From Alcanivorax sp. (lineage in GTDB: Bacteria > Pseudomonadota > Gammaproteobacteria > Pseudomonadales > Alcanivoracaceae): a stretch of 64,000 nucleotides of DNA. Position 1 is the stretch's first letter. Each line of letters begins with the position of its first letter. Below are positions 8,568-18,282 of the stretch, piece by piece. The DNA is taken from the NCBI RefSeq assembly GCF_002733835.1, contig NZ_NVWY01000002.1:148878-212877 (forward strand), written 5' to 3'. The position numbers and the translations under genes are program-made. Below the pieces are notes generated by a model. It had not been told where the DNA came from. It did not search any database and worked only from the letters and a program-made list of their open reading frames with translations.

Positions 8568-11177
8568 TCAGGATGAAAGTATACGGCCCAGTACTTCTGC
8601 CACGTTACCAGATGCATTTTTTTGCACATTGGCAAGCACTTCTGCCAGCCGCTCCCGGCGCTGCGGTTCAAGCCGAGGCAAGCGCGCCGCACCATTGGCA
8701 AGGCGGGCCGCCACCTGCGGATTGATGGCATCCAGCCGGGACAGTGCCTGAGCAAACAACCGGTAGCCCTCCCCATTTTCCGCATGGAAGGCTGACGGGT
8801 TGCCATTGGTGAATGTACCCACCAGTGCCCTCACCCGATTTGGCGTTTTCCAGTCAAAGGCCGGGTGTTCGAGCAGGCCATTGACTCGCTCGACGGTCTG
8901 CTCGCCCGGCACCGTAGCCTGCACCGCAAACCACTGATCCATCACCAGCGCCTCTTCCTGCCAACGCTCGGCAAACTGTGCCAGTGCCTGATCAGCCCCC
9001 GGCAAGCCATGGTGCACCAGTACCTTCAGCGCGCCCAGCTCTTCGCTCATGCACAGGGGAAGCTCGAACAGTTCCACCGCCAATCGCGCCGCTTCGTCGT
9101 GTCCGCCTGCTGCCAAAAAGTCCAGTGCCAGATTACGTAATTGCCGCCGCCCCATGGCACGGCCATCCATGCTCAATTCCGTCGCCAGCAGGTTTTCTGC
9201 CAGCGACAGCCAGTACGGTTGCAGAGCCTTGCCCAGTGCCCGTTTCATGGCACGGTGAGCCCGGTGAATGGATGCCGGGCTCAAGGGTGTATGCCGGTCA
9301 CCCAATGCCACTTCACTGGGCAAGGTGAGCAACAACGCGGCCTGAGCGGGATCTTCATCGCTGCGTGCAATGACCTGTTCCAGCACGGGCACCAGCGCCG
9401 CAGCTTCAGCATCCGCCTCCCCAGGCTCAACCACCAGCCGATCCAGGGCGGCAAAGTAAAGGCGCTGAGCCGCATTCCAGCGGCAATAGCCATCACTGTC
9501 ATACGCCAGCAGTCGTGCCAGCTGCGCCTGCGTGTAGGCATAATCCAGCACCACCGGGGCAGAGAATCCACGCAGTAACGAGGGCGTCACACCTTCAGGC
9601 ACCGCGAAAGACACGGTTTGTTGCACCTGATCCACAATGATGACCTGCTCACCCTGCCCGTTCGCGCCCAGCGCACAGGGCGCACCCTGTTCATCCAGCA
9701 GGGCCAGACGGATCGGGATCACCAGAGGCTGCTTGTCCTCCTGACCGGGGGTGACAGGAGTATGTTGCCGAAAAGTGAGGTGATATTGCCCGTCACGGTA
9801 CGCGTCGGTAACGGTCAGCACCGGCGTGCCCGCCTGGCTGTACCAACGCTTGAACTGGTCCAGATCACGGCCGGAAACGGCCTCCATGCTGGCTACGAAG
9901 TCATCACAGGTTACCGCCTTGCCATCATTTACCTCGAAATAATGGTCTGTCGCCCTGCGGAAATTCTCCGCCCCCAGCAGGTGATACTGCATGCGAACAA
10001 TTTCCGCGCCCTTTTCATAAATGGTCAGGGTGTAGAAATTATCAATCTTCTGGTATTCCTCCGGACGAACAGCGTGAGCCATGGGCCCCTGATCTTCCGG
10101 GAATTGGTGATTCACCAGGAAATCCACGTTCTCCACCCGCTGAACGGCAGCGGAATTCATGTCCGCCGAAAACTGCTGATCGCGAAAGACCGTAAACCCT
10201 TCCTTGAGGCTTAGCTGGAACCAGTCGCGACAGGTAACCCGGTTACCGGACCAGTTATGGAAGTATTCGTGAGCCACCACGGATTCCACCCGCTGGAACC
10301 CTGCGTCTGTGGTAGTCGCGGGATGGGCCAGCACACAGGAGGTGTTGAAGATATTCAGGCCCTTGTTTTCCATGGCCCCCATGTTGAAGTGGCTGACCGC
10401 CACGATCATGTAGATATCCAGATCGTATTCCCGGCCGTAAACCTGCTCATCCCAGCGCATGGCGTTTTTCAGCGACGCCATGGCATGGTCCAGCTTGTCC
10501 AGATCACGGTGCTCGGCATACAGGCGCAATGCCACCTTGCGCCCGGATACCGTCACGAAAGTGTCCTCCAGACAAGCCAAGTCACCGGCCACCAGCGCAA
10601 ACAGATAACAGGGTTTCGGAAACGGGTCTTCCCAGGTCACCCAGTGGCGATCCCCCTCTTCTCCCTGATCTATCGGATTGCCATTGGAGAGCAGTAGCGG
10701 ATAGCGGGCCTTGTCGGCCCTTACCGTGGTAGTGAACCGGGCCAGCACATCCGGACGATCCGGGAAAAACGTAATATGGCGAAAACCTTCCGCTTCGCAC
10801 TGGGTGCAGTACATGCCATTGGACTGGTATAACCCTTCCAGCGCGGTATTTTTTTCCGGCTCAATATCCACCACAGAAGTGAGTGTGCAGACTTCAGGTA
10901 AACCCTCAACGGTTAACAAACCGTTTTCATAGTGGTAACGGTCGCTATTGAGCACCACATCATCCAGCGCCAGAGTACGCAAGAGGAGGCCTTCACCATT
11001 GAAGGTCATTACTGTGGCGTCAGGAGAGGCAGGATTACGACGTAACGACAAGCTACTGGTCACGGTGGTGACGCCATCGCGGATATCCACATCCAGCGCC
11101 ACCCGGTCAACCAGATAGGCCGGCGGCTGGTAGTCCGCCAGACGGGTGGTTTTCACTGCACTGTGCGCGGTTTCCAT
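8568..11177 (-). CDS. pepN: Aminopeptidase N (M1 family)
   Basis: Cytosolic zinc aminopeptidase that removes N-terminal residues from peptides in protein turnover. The 869 residues match the E. coli PepN length class. Visible motifs are the exopeptidase GAMENKG at about 265-271 and the zinc site HEYFHNWSGN at about 300-309, with the third ligand Glu in SLKEG about 18 residues later. The DUF3458 and C-terminal helical domains follow. Start ATG at 11177 is preceded by a strong CAGGAGC ribosome-binding site. The order pepN / yeaC-like / nadK region resembles Pseudomonas chromosomes. Confidence is high. Confidence 0.97.
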   Translation of the reverse strand: METAHSAVKTTRLADYQPPAYLVDRVALDVDIRDGVTTVTSSLSLRRNPASPDATVMTFNGEGLLLRTLALDDVVLNSDRYHYENGLLTVEGLPEVCTLTSVVDIEPEKNTALEGLYQSNGMYCTQCEAEGFRHITFFPDRPDVLARFTTTVRADKARYPLLLSNGNPIDQGEEGDRHWVTWEDPFPKPCYLFALVAGDLACLEDTFVTVSGRKVALRLYAEHRDLDKLDHAMASLKNAMRWDEQVYGREYDLDIYMIVAVSHFNMGAMENKGLNIFNTSCVLAHPATTTDAGFQRVESVVAHEYFHNWSGNRVTCRDWFQLSLKEGFTVFRDQQFSADMNSAAVQRVENVDFLVNHQFPEDQGPMAHAVRPEEYQKIDNFYTLTIYEKGAEIVRMQYHLLGAENFRRATDHYFEVNDGKAVTCDDFVASMEAVSGRDLDQFKRWYSQAGTPVLTVTDAYRDGQYHLTFRQHTPVTPGQEDKQPLVIPIRLALLDEQGAPCALGANGQGEQVIIVDQVQQTVSFAVPEGVTPSLLRGFSAPVVLDYAYTQAQLARLLAYDSDGYCRWNAAQRLYFAALDRLVVEPGEADAEAAALVPVLEQVIARSDEDPAQAALLLTLPSEVALGDRHTPLSPASIHRAHRAMKRALGKALQPYWLSLAENLLATELSMDGRAMGRRQLRNLALDFLAAGGHDEAARLAVELFELPLCMSEELGALKVLVHHGLPGADQALAQFAERWQEEALVMDQWFAVQATVPGEQTVERVNGLLEHPAFDWKTPNRVRALVGTFTNGNPSAFHAENGEGYRLFAQALSRLDAINPQVAARLANGAARLPRLEPQRRERLAEVLANVQKNASGNVAEVLGRILSS

Positions 11178-11227
11178 TTACTGCTCCTGACAAATCACGG
11201 GAACCGCCATCATAATCGCTAGCCCAG

Positions 11228-11263
11228 AACGACAACACCCCGCCGAAGCGGGGTGTTGTCGTT
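11228..11263 (-). terminator. Terminator hairpin after the lipase gene
   Basis: A perfect 16-bp stem, AACGACAACACCCCGC paired across a 4-base tetraloop (TTCG on the minus strand), lies between the lipase stop and the pepN start. The T-run is short in both directions, but the stem is exceptional. It probably ends lipase transcription. Confidence 0.75.
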
Positions 11264-11283
11264 TTAGCAGACTGACTTAGCTT

Positions 11284-13770
11284 TTACGGGGTTTCAACGA
11301 AGTTTGCAGCGGCGCCGCCTCCTGCCGTTCCTACTGATGTTGCAGCCCCCCCGGACAGAATAAAGCTTACCACTTCGGTTTGCAGTTCACCTGTGGCCAA
11401 AAGCTCCAGATCAGTTGGAGCCACCCCGTCATCTCCACATTCATTAGGACGCAACAGAGACGCATGGTGACCGATGGTCAAGTTCACCAACTCCGCTGCA
11501 TCGCCCAGCAGCATCGCCAGCGGTGTTGTGCCCGCCAAAGGCGCACCTTCAGCCTCATTAGGTACAACTTTATCCGATGTATGCAAAGGTAATTGCCCTC
11601 CAGGAACGTCGCAGCTGACACTTTCATCTGCTCCGCCACCGACAATCTGTTGTACCAGCACAGGGACATCCAGTGCGCCCAACGCCTGAGCAAAGTTCAC
11701 CGGATCACCGGAATCCACAGTGCTTTGCGCAACATATAGGAACCGTTCGTAATTGGTAGTACCTTCTTCGACACCATTAGCAGCCAAGCCCGCCTTGATA
11801 GTCGGGCCCAAAGTCGAGGAATTATTAAGGATCTGACTTAACTGGCTGCCACCAGCCGAAACCACCAGCCCTTTAATGGGGTTCAAATTGGAATCCACCC
11901 CATCCAAGCCCCTCGCCTGCTCATTTACTGTGGCAAATACCGAACCGACAATGCTGCCCAAAGAATGCCCCACAACGTACAGCTTGCTCTTATCAAACAG
12001 CAAGGTCCCTGGGTCTGCATCATCATCAAGGTCCTGAGCCGCAATGGCATCCAGACTTGCATTAACATTCAGCAGGTCCATTACAGCCTGACGGAGATTA
12101 TCACGGGTATTCGTCAGGTTCCCCAGATTAACAAACCAGGCGCCAGAGCGATCCAGCTCGGTTGGGGCATCAAAATTCATTTCCACTGGCTGCGCAGTCT
12201 CACTTTGCGCGACGTTAAAGTGGCGCTCACGAGGAGCCGCATCACCATATAAAGCAGGATACAAAAGAGTACCGGCCCCAGGTGCCCCCTCAGGGATCAA
12301 AACCTTCTCAACATTTAACGCCGATACAAAAGGACTATTGGCGGCAATACCATGGACCGGCAAATCAATCGCCACCGTCGCCACGCACTGACTAGCCAGC
12401 GTATGCGCCAGCGCAACAACAGAGGCACGATCACTGGTAATACCATGGATGTAAAGCGCTACGGGATAGCCCCCCGAAATCGGATTATCAGGCACTGCCG
12501 TCAGCTGCGAACAAGTAGCCCCGCCCCCAAAGTCAGGCTGATAATCAGGTTCAGGCAACGTCACCTGCAACGGCACGGACTCTGTGGTCTTTTCTTCAGC
12601 GAACGGGTACCGGTAGGTCACATTTAAGCTACCGTCCTCGTCTTGCGGAACAGTTGCTCCAATATTGCCCGCCAAAGTGGTATCAGGGCGCCAGCTCTCT
12701 GCCAGATAGGAAGGATCAAAAGGCACTGCCTTGCTAGCGGCAGACTGATAGTAAGGCAGGGTAATCTGCCCGGTGAACAAAGAGCCAACTTCGCAAGGCA
12801 ACTGGCCTGGCTGAGGTTGCGCACAATCAGTCCCAGTCAAACGCGCAATATCCAGTGACGTTTGAACGCTAACAGCCACATCACGAGACACAGGAGTACT
12901 ATTATCAAGCGCGCCAGGAATTCCTTGAGCCCGCGGTGCCGCCATGGCCACTAGCGGCGCAATCGGGTTGGTGGTGGTGAAGGTAAAGGAAATAGCCAGC
13001 GAGTCTTTGGCTGCCTGAGACGTCGGGTCACCAGTCAACACCGCCGCAGCCAGCGATTCCCATCCCTTAACCGCGTCACCAAGAGAGCCTGTGACGGGGC
13101 CACCTAGCGCCTTATATTTAAGCGACCCGACCACCGGCTTGCCAGTGCTATCCTTGACACCATTAGTGATAAAAACCAAGTACTTCGTTGCGGGCAGTAG
13201 CGGCTTGAGTGGGGTAATACGCAGCGTGTTTTTCACACTGTCGTCTTCGACGTCGAGCGACACTGCACTGGCGCTAATCGCCGTCTCAGCCAGCGCATCC
13301 ACATCAGGCATTGGTACCACACCCTCAGGCGGGGACAAGGCATCACCCTCGATGGCTAAAGGCACCAGGAAGACATTGGGGGAAACATCGGGTTCGCATT
13401 CGACGGCCAGCGTACAAAGGCTGAGAGGGTCCAGACTGCCACCGTCATCACCACCGGCAAAGGCGATGTCAAAATACGCCGAGGTGGAAAATCCATCTAA
13501 TTGATTCAGTGCCGCCGTCACTGGATTACTGGGAACGCCGGCATCGGCAGTGCCGTCGGTGCTGTCTGCGAAAACCAAATCTGTATTGAGCGGCAGATCC
13601 GAGGCCACGGGATTAAAACGGGCGTACGTGCCGTATTCAGCGGGGGGCGCGCCGTTTGCGTCAACGGGAATGCCCCCCTCACTCTGATCCGGTACGGTAT
13701 CGTCGCTGCCGCCACAAGCAGCCAGCGCCATAGCTACTGCCAGAGGCAGTACCTTTTTATAAGTATTCAT
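11284..13770 (-). CDS. Extracellular lipase lipoprotein, Pla-1/cef (VolA-like) family
   Basis: Predicted lipoprotein of 828 residues. The N-terminus MNTYKKVLPLAVAMALAAC has a lipobox LAAC with acylated Cys at about 19, followed by GGSDDT. An alpha/beta hydrolase domain in the second half contains the nucleophile elbow VVGHSLGS (Ser near residue 602). The length and layout match the Pla-1/cef bacterial lipase family, whose Vibrio member VolA is a surface lysophospholipase. The start at 13770 is chosen because GGGAGAG stands immediately before it; the longer frame would begin with TTG. It is monocistronic with its own terminator. It probably sits on the cell surface and releases fatty acids from lipids. 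Confidence 0.87.
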   Translation of the reverse strand: MNTYKKVLPLAVAMALAACGGSDDTVPDQSEGGIPVDANGAPPAEYGTYARFNPVASDLPLNTDLVFADSTDGTADAGVPSNPVTAALNQLDGFSTSAYFDIAFAGGDDGGSLDPLSLCTLAVECEPDVSPNVFLVPLAIEGDALSPPEGVVPMPDVDALAETAISASAVSLDVEDDSVKNTLRITPLKPLLPATKYLVFITNGVKDSTGKPVVGSLKYKALGGPVTGSLGDAVKGWESLAAAVLTGDPTSQAAKDSLAISFTFTTTNPIAPLVAMAAPRAQGIPGALDNSTPVSRDVAVSVQTSLDIARLTGTDCAQPQPGQLPCEVGSLFTGQITLPYYQSAASKAVPFDPSYLAESWRPDTTLAGNIGATVPQDEDGSLNVTYRYPFAEEKTTESVPLQVTLPEPDYQPDFGGGATCSQLTAVPDNPISGGYPVALYIHGITSDRASVVALAHTLASQCVATVAIDLPVHGIAANSPFVSALNVEKVLIPEGAPGAGTLLYPALYGDAAPRERHFNVAQSETAQPVEMNFDAPTELDRSGAWFVNLGNLTNTRDNLRQAVMDLLNVNASLDAIAAQDLDDDADPGTLLFDKSKLYVVGHSLGSIVGSVFATVNEQARGLDGVDSNLNPIKGLVVSAGGSQLSQILNNSSTLGPTIKAGLAANGVEEGTTNYERFLYVAQSTVDSGDPVNFAQALGALDVPVLVQQIVGGGADESVSCDVPGGQLPLHTSDKVVPNEAEGAPLAGTTPLAMLLGDAAELVNLTIGHHASLLRPNECGDDGVAPTDLELLATGELQTEVVSFILSGGAATSVGTAGGGAAANFVETP

Positions 13771-13976
13771 GATCTCTCCCAAACCACTTTTTATTATCTA
13801 ATTCCTGCCGTTGCCTGCACTTACACTCAGGGGGGCTTGATACAAGCAGCAGAAGGCTCTTTAGCCAAACGAATTATTTGTGCCTACGCTAACCCCACTA
13901 CCGAAGCAGGGTTTCTAGGAAGAATACATTAATTCCGTTTTTCCACAAACGCGCGTAACAGAAAAATAATGGCGAG

Positions 13977-13997
13977 AAACGCCGGCAGGCGTTTTTT
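13977..13997. terminator. Weak bidirectional hairpin downstream of the yeaC-like gene
   Basis: The stem AAACGCC / GGCGTTT around GGCA is followed by six T on the plus strand and only TTTCTC on the minus strand. It may end the minus-strand yeaC-like transcript, although the T-run favours plus-strand transcription. Confidence 0.4.
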
Positions 13998-14050
13998 CAG
14001 GGACGACTCGCCGGTCACCGACGAAAAGTATTCAAATACTTAAAATATGT

Positions 14051-14323
14051 TTACTGCAGCGTATCCGGGCCACGCAAGATTACCGGCTGCTCTTCCGGTT
14101 TTTCTTCACTGCTCTTGCAGGCCTGTTCCATATACCCGGTGCGCTGCTCTTCAGGCAGGTTTTTTTGCTCCCAGGCAATCACTGCCTGCAGGCAGAGCTC
14201 TTTTTGCTCGCGGGTTAAAACCCGGCCATCCGCCCACTTGCCGGTTTCCACTGCACGGCGCATGTTGTCGCAGGCTTGCGGGGTCATGGACGCAATAAGA
14301 TCTTCAAAGCTCTGGTAGTTCAT
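14051..14323 (-). CDS. DUF1315 family protein (YeaC-like)
   Basis: Small cytosolic protein of 90 residues. The first 65 residues (MNYQSFEDLIASMTPQACDN, then AVETGKWADGR and LTREQKELCLQAVIAWE) match the YeaC/DUF1315 family, whose function is unknown. The C-terminal tail is Glu/Pro-rich and variable. It stands alone between the lipase and nadK genes, an arrangement also seen near pepN in Pseudomonas. The annotation is by family only. Confidence 0.85.
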   Translation of the reverse strand: MNYQSFEDLIASMTPQACDNMRRAVETGKWADGRVLTREQKELCLQAVIAWEQKNLPEEQRTGYMEQACKSSEEKPEEQPVILRGPDTLQ

Positions 14324-14390
14324 ATCGATAACTCATTTTAAAACGGCAGCACGCCAAACGTCTGGCGCATCATGGGTGGTCGTTGCGGCT

Positions 14391-14441
14391 GCAGGAGCTT
14401 GCTTGCAAGCGAAAACGGTTCGGCTGCAAGCAGCTTCCTAC
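14391..14441. repeat. REP doublet (REPIN-like), type 1
   Basis: Left arm 14391-14413 (GCAGGAGCTTGCTTGCAAGC) and inverted right arm 14419-14441 face each other with only 5 bases between them. It has the same core GGAGCTTGCTTGCAAGCGAA as the copies at 19.9 and 26.9 kb. It lies just downstream of nadK (3' end). Confidence 0.8.
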
Positions 14442-14451
14442 AGACACACCA

Positions 14452-15357
14452 TCAACTGCCATCACCAGGCCGGCTACTCCAGCCCAGCTTGGAGCGGCAC
14501 GCCTGATAAAAATCATGCCCAGGAGGATGAATCAGCTGCAAGCGATGCGGTTTTTTGCGGATCGCGATCACATCATCCACCTGCAGACGAATCCCTTCTG
14601 TGCCATCGCAGCTGACCAGGGGCCGTACTTTTTCCGTGGTGATATGGATCTTGATTTCACTGTCACCCGCCACCACCAGCGGACGGCTGGTCAAGGTGTG
14701 AGGATTCAGGGGCACCAGCACCATGGCATCCAGCTTGGGATGCATGATGGGGCCACCACCGGACAGGGCGTAGGCGGTAGAGCCGGTGGGCGTAGAGATA
14801 ATCAGGCCATCGGAGCGCTGTCCGTAGACAAAGTGCCCGTCGATCATCAATTCAAAATCGATCATGTGCACACTGTCACCCGACAGCAGCACAATGTCGT
14901 TCAGGGCGCTACCCCCACCCACCACCGTTTTGCCCCGCCGCACTTCCAGATCCAGCAGGAAACGCTTCTCCGTACTGTACTCGCCATCCAGCACCTGACC
15001 GACCCGGGATTCGATTTCAGAGGGAAGAATGTCGGTAAGAAAACCCAGGTGGCCGCGGTTCACACCCAGTACCGGCACGTTATAGCGGGACAACGTACGC
15101 GCTGCGCCCAGCAGGCTACCATCCCCGCCAACCACAATCACCAGATCACAGGACTCCCCCATTTGTGAGGCACTGGCGGCCTGCAAGCCCATCTCCGGGA
15201 GATTGCCGATAATGTGTTTATCGAGGATGACGGTGCAATCACGGCCATGCAGGAAATGGATCAGCTGGCGCAACGAATAGAGCGCCTGCTCACTTTCAGA
15301 CCGTGCGATTAAACCAATATTGCGAAATTTCTCTTGCGCCACAGGGGGGGATCTCAT
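14452..15357 (-). CDS. nadK: NAD kinase
   Basis: Phosphorylates NAD to NADP in the cytosol using ATP or polyphosphate. The 301-residue protein has the diacylglycerol-kinase-like GGDGSLLGAAR motif near 75-85, the NHGxLGFL-equivalent VNRGHLGFLTD near 98-108, and the glycine-rich second domain motif DGLIISTPTGSTAYALSGGG near 180-200. No strong ribosome-binding site is seen before the ATG at 15357, but no alternative start fits the family N-terminus better. It follows the cNMP-binding/rhodanese gene in the same direction by about 65 bases. Confidence 0.97.
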   Translation of the reverse strand: MRSPPVAQEKFRNIGLIARSESEQALYSLRQLIHFLHGRDCTVILDKHIIGNLPEMGLQAASASQMGESCDLVIVVGGDGSLLGAARTLSRYNVPVLGVNRGHLGFLTDILPSEIESRVGQVLDGEYSTEKRFLLDLEVRRGKTVVGGGSALNDIVLLSGDSVHMIDFELMIDGHFVYGQRSDGLIISTPTGSTAYALSGGGPIMHPKLDAMVLVPLNPHTLTSRPLVVAGDSEIKIHITTEKVRPLVSCDGTEGIRLQVDDVIAIRKKPHRLQLIHPPGHDFYQACRSKLGWSSRPGDGS

Positions 15358-15422
15358 TCAGGTAATGCTGCGTCGGGTGATGCGAAACCCGAAGGCCGGG
15401 CAGCCTCACCATCCGGCAAGCG

Positions 15423-16496
15423 CTACCCCTGAGTCAGGTACTCGTGCAGGGTACCAGCATTGGCATTCAGGCCGCCATCCAACACGATCACATCCAGGCC
15501 GGCGTTTTTTAACAGAAAAGCGGCGGTGGCGCTACGTCGGCCGGTATCACAGTAGGCGATATAGGTCTTGCCCGGATCCAACAAACGGGATTTGAGGCGC
15601 AATACGTTAAGCGGCATATTGGTAGCCCCGACCAAATGCTCCTGGTCGAATTCGTCACTGGTACGCACATCCAGCCACCAGGCCCCCTTCTCTGCGGAAG
15701 ACAACACCTGATCGCCGGGCATGGTATTAATGATGGGCTCGCGCAGTAGCGCATCGAAGTCCTGCCGATCCAGCTTCATCAGCACACCGTCCGTGGCCAT
15801 GGTCACCGTGGCGTTACGCGGCTTGCCGGACAACAGCGCCTCCTCACCAAACCACTGCCCTTCTTCCAGCATGGCCACAGGCGTGGGCTCACTCTCGCCC
15901 ATGCTGATCGACACCTCGCATACGCCTTCTTTCAGGATATAGCAGCAATCAGCGGCCTCTCCCTGACGAATAATCACCTCACCTTCTTTGTGGCGGGTGG
16001 CTTTGAGACGCCGAAAGATTTCCAGGATATTGGTCGGCGGCACCCGATGAAAAAGCTTGGACTTGAGCAACCGGATCATCCATTCCCGGTCGTTCTGGTA
16101 GGCAGAGTTGGCATTAATATCAAGAATGACGTAACCCGCCGACTGGTCCCATGACAAAATGGTATCCAGCCGGAAGCTGTCAAAGCGCACCACACTCACC
16201 TCACCCACGGCTTTTGCGGTACTGCGCCGGGGCTGCACATGCTCCAGTGGGTGCCAGGATGCGGTATCCCCAGCACTGACTGTATGGCTATTGCCGTCTT
16301 CATCGGTTAGTTCAACCCGGCCGCTAAGCAGGTAAATCGTGGTGTTGTCCTGATCTCCCAGCGAAAAAAGGGCATCACCTGACGCATAGCGGCACACTTC
16401 CTGCTGGTCGAGCAGCCAGTCCAGTTGATCCCCAGACAGCGCGTTAACCGGCACAAACGTCTGTAACAGGCTTTTATCGATGGATTCCTGCGCCAT
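15423..16496 (-). CDS. Tandem cyclic-nucleotide-binding protein with C-terminal rhodanese domain
   Basis: 357-residue soluble protein in three parts. The first is a divergent CNB-like domain at about 20-130. The second is a canonical CNB domain at about 145-255, with a phosphate-binding-cassette-like GQWFGEEALLSGKPRNATVT. The third is a rhodanese domain at about 265-355, whose active loop CDTGRRS puts the catalytic Cys near 315. The rhodanese Cys and following Arg are intact, so sulfur transfer is possible. There is no DNA-binding domain, so it is not a CRP regulator. GGGAGCC precedes the start. A homologous gene next to nadK is typical of Pseudomonas. The role is unknown; it may join a nucleotide signal to persulfide chemistry (inference). 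Confidence 0.85.
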   Translation of the reverse strand: MAQESIDKSLLQTFVPVNALSGDQLDWLLDQQEVCRYASGDALFSLGDQDNTTIYLLSGRVELTDEDGNSHTVSAGDTASWHPLEHVQPRRSTAKAVGEVSVVRFDSFRLDTILSWDQSAGYVILDINANSAYQNDREWMIRLLKSKLFHRVPPTNILEIFRRLKATRHKEGEVIIRQGEAADCCYILKEGVCEVSISMGESEPTPVAMLEEGQWFGEEALLSGKPRNATVTMATDGVLMKLDRQDFDALLREPIINTMPGDQVLSSAEKGAWWLDVRTSDEFDQEHLVGATNMPLNVLRLKSRLLDPGKTYIAYCDTGRRSATAAFLLKNAGLDVIVLDGGLNANAGTLHEYLTQG

Positions 16497-16629
16497 AACA
16501 GCGGCTCCCGATGTTCTTGTTGTTGCAATGGTGATTGCAATTCTGCCAGGCCAAAGCCCCTATCAGAAAAAAGTACTGCAAAAATCTTACCAATCAAGCA
16601 CCTGGCGGACCCAGTTCACAATTGCTCGC

Positions 16630-17991
16630 TCAACGGAATCGCAGCACATTGTCGATGGCAGAGTCATTGCGGCAGTTCGGGCAGCGGTTAGCATTGCAAT
16701 CTGACACCCCGGGCTTGAACTGATTGGGCACCTCCACACGGATTACCCGCTTGCCACAGGGAGACTGGTCGGCCCCAACGGGAACCTGACAGGTGGGGCT
16801 TTCATAGTGCGCCAACCAGGCCCGGTAATGATCCTCGGTTACCAGGCATTTGCGTGCCGCAAAGGCGATCGGGTTTTCCATGTAGCTGGCCACCTGGTCC
16901 GCGGCAATGGAAATGTGCCCCGCTCCAGGGTGAAAGGCGATAAAGCTCAGCCCCAGTTCTTCCAGCTTCTCCAGGGTCTTCTGGGCCCCGCTGTTCGCAT
17001 CTTTCGCCTTATTGCGTTTTTGTTCGGCAATTTCCCCACGGAGCTGGCCAATCAGGTCATCGCGGGTCAGTACATCCATTTCCAGTGCGTGCAGCTGCTC
17101 GGACATCTTCGCCCGCTCTTCCTCCAGCCGCTGCTCCAGCGCCAGTTTGTACTGTTCCGTCAGCACCTCCATTTCGCTTCCCTGGTGCTCACTGCGGCGG
17201 CTCTGCTCTTCCAAACTCTGATTCAGGGACAACAACTGCCCTTTCAGGGATTCATTCTGCTCCCGCAAGGCGCCATTCTGGGATTTGATCGCCTTGAACT
17301 GGCCCATCACCTTTTCCAGCTGGGCATTGAGGATTTCTTCTTTCTGCTGAGCCGCATAGCGCACCTTGGCGGCATCTTCAGACTGGGTGTTTTCCAGGGT
17401 CTGCACCCGCAGGCGCAGCTCTTTGATAATGCGTGCCAGGCGAACACGCTCCTGATCCGCTTTCTTTTGCGACTCATCGGCTTCCGGTGCGATTGTAGGA
17501 GCAGAGGATCCCACCACTGGCGGTGCAGCGGCATCCATCTCATCATCCATTTCCAGGCCCATTTTCGGGCCTCGCTCACGAATGGAATCACGGATCGCGA
17601 TAAAATCATTGGCACCGGGCTTCATTCCCGGGTCCCACATCTGGTCCTGATGCCAGGCCACCGGGCACTGACTACGGCAGGCAAGACGAATCGGGCCTGC
17701 GCCCATGTCCGGGCCCTGGCCTGCGTGTTCCGCCAGATGACGCAACGGCACATTCCAGGTGGTATCGGCCATACCGTCTTCATCGAAATCAATGGTGAAC
17801 AATACCAGCGAGCGCACTCGTAACTGGCCATTCACCAGGCAATAGGCCCCGCGCACCTCTTTGTCTGCAAACTCCGGCACCCCCACCATCCCATCAAGAA
17901 TGGCTTCGAAATCCGCGTAGAGCATGCTTTTGGAAATACCCCGATGATCAAAAAACAGAATTGCTTCCGAGGTAACAGAGGATGCAGCCAT
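16630..17991 (-). CDS. Conserved coiled-coil protein with C-terminal Cys cluster
   Basis: 453 residues with no enzyme motif recognised. The N-terminal 115 residues form a compact domain (SEAILFFDHRGISKSMLYAD, later DFDEDGMADTTWNVPLRHLAEH). A long Glu/Gln-rich coiled coil follows from about 175 to 335. A C-terminal domain ends with several Cys residues (SPCGKR, SDCNANRCPNC) that look like a zinc-ribbon. Such proteins are sometimes misannotated as chromosome-partitioning proteins because of the coiled coil. It is in the same orientation as the rhodanese and nadK genes, 133 bases upstream of the former, and probably cytoplasmic. The function is unknown. Confidence 0.75.
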   Translation of the reverse strand: MAASSVTSEAILFFDHRGISKSMLYADFEAILDGMVGVPEFADKEVRGAYCLVNGQLRVRSLVLFTIDFDEDGMADTTWNVPLRHLAEHAGQGPDMGAGPIRLACRSQCPVAWHQDQMWDPGMKPGANDFIAIRDSIRERGPKMGLEMDDEMDAAAPPVVGSSAPTIAPEADESQKKADQERVRLARIIKELRLRVQTLENTQSEDAAKVRYAAQQKEEILNAQLEKVMGQFKAIKSQNGALREQNESLKGQLLSLNQSLEEQSRRSEHQGSEMEVLTEQYKLALEQRLEEERAKMSEQLHALEMDVLTRDDLIGQLRGEIAEQKRNKAKDANSGAQKTLEKLEELGLSFIAFHPGAGHISIAADQVASYMENPIAFAARKCLVTEDHYRAWLAHYESPTCQVPVGADQSPCGKRVIRVEVPNQFKPGVSDCNANRCPNCRNDSAIDNVLRFR

Positions 17992-18282
17992 GGTGCCGGT
18001 CCTTCCCTTGAAATTATTTTATAGGTGGCCGCCGCAGGCAGATGCGTCGCACATCGCGTCACTCCCAAAAGTGACACCTACAGTCGCGGCGCTGCCAATT
18101 ATAGTCAGGCCTTATGGAAAGAGTGTGACCTGAAAGGCAGTTAAACAAAAGTCACGCCAATAGCTTGCGTCAGACAACGCCATCAGAACAGTACCGGGGT
18201 CACGTTGCGGCAGAAAAGGCAGACAGAAATGAGGCGGGATGGACGGAGGGGCAACCAAAGAGGGGCAGAGAACGGCGAAGGA

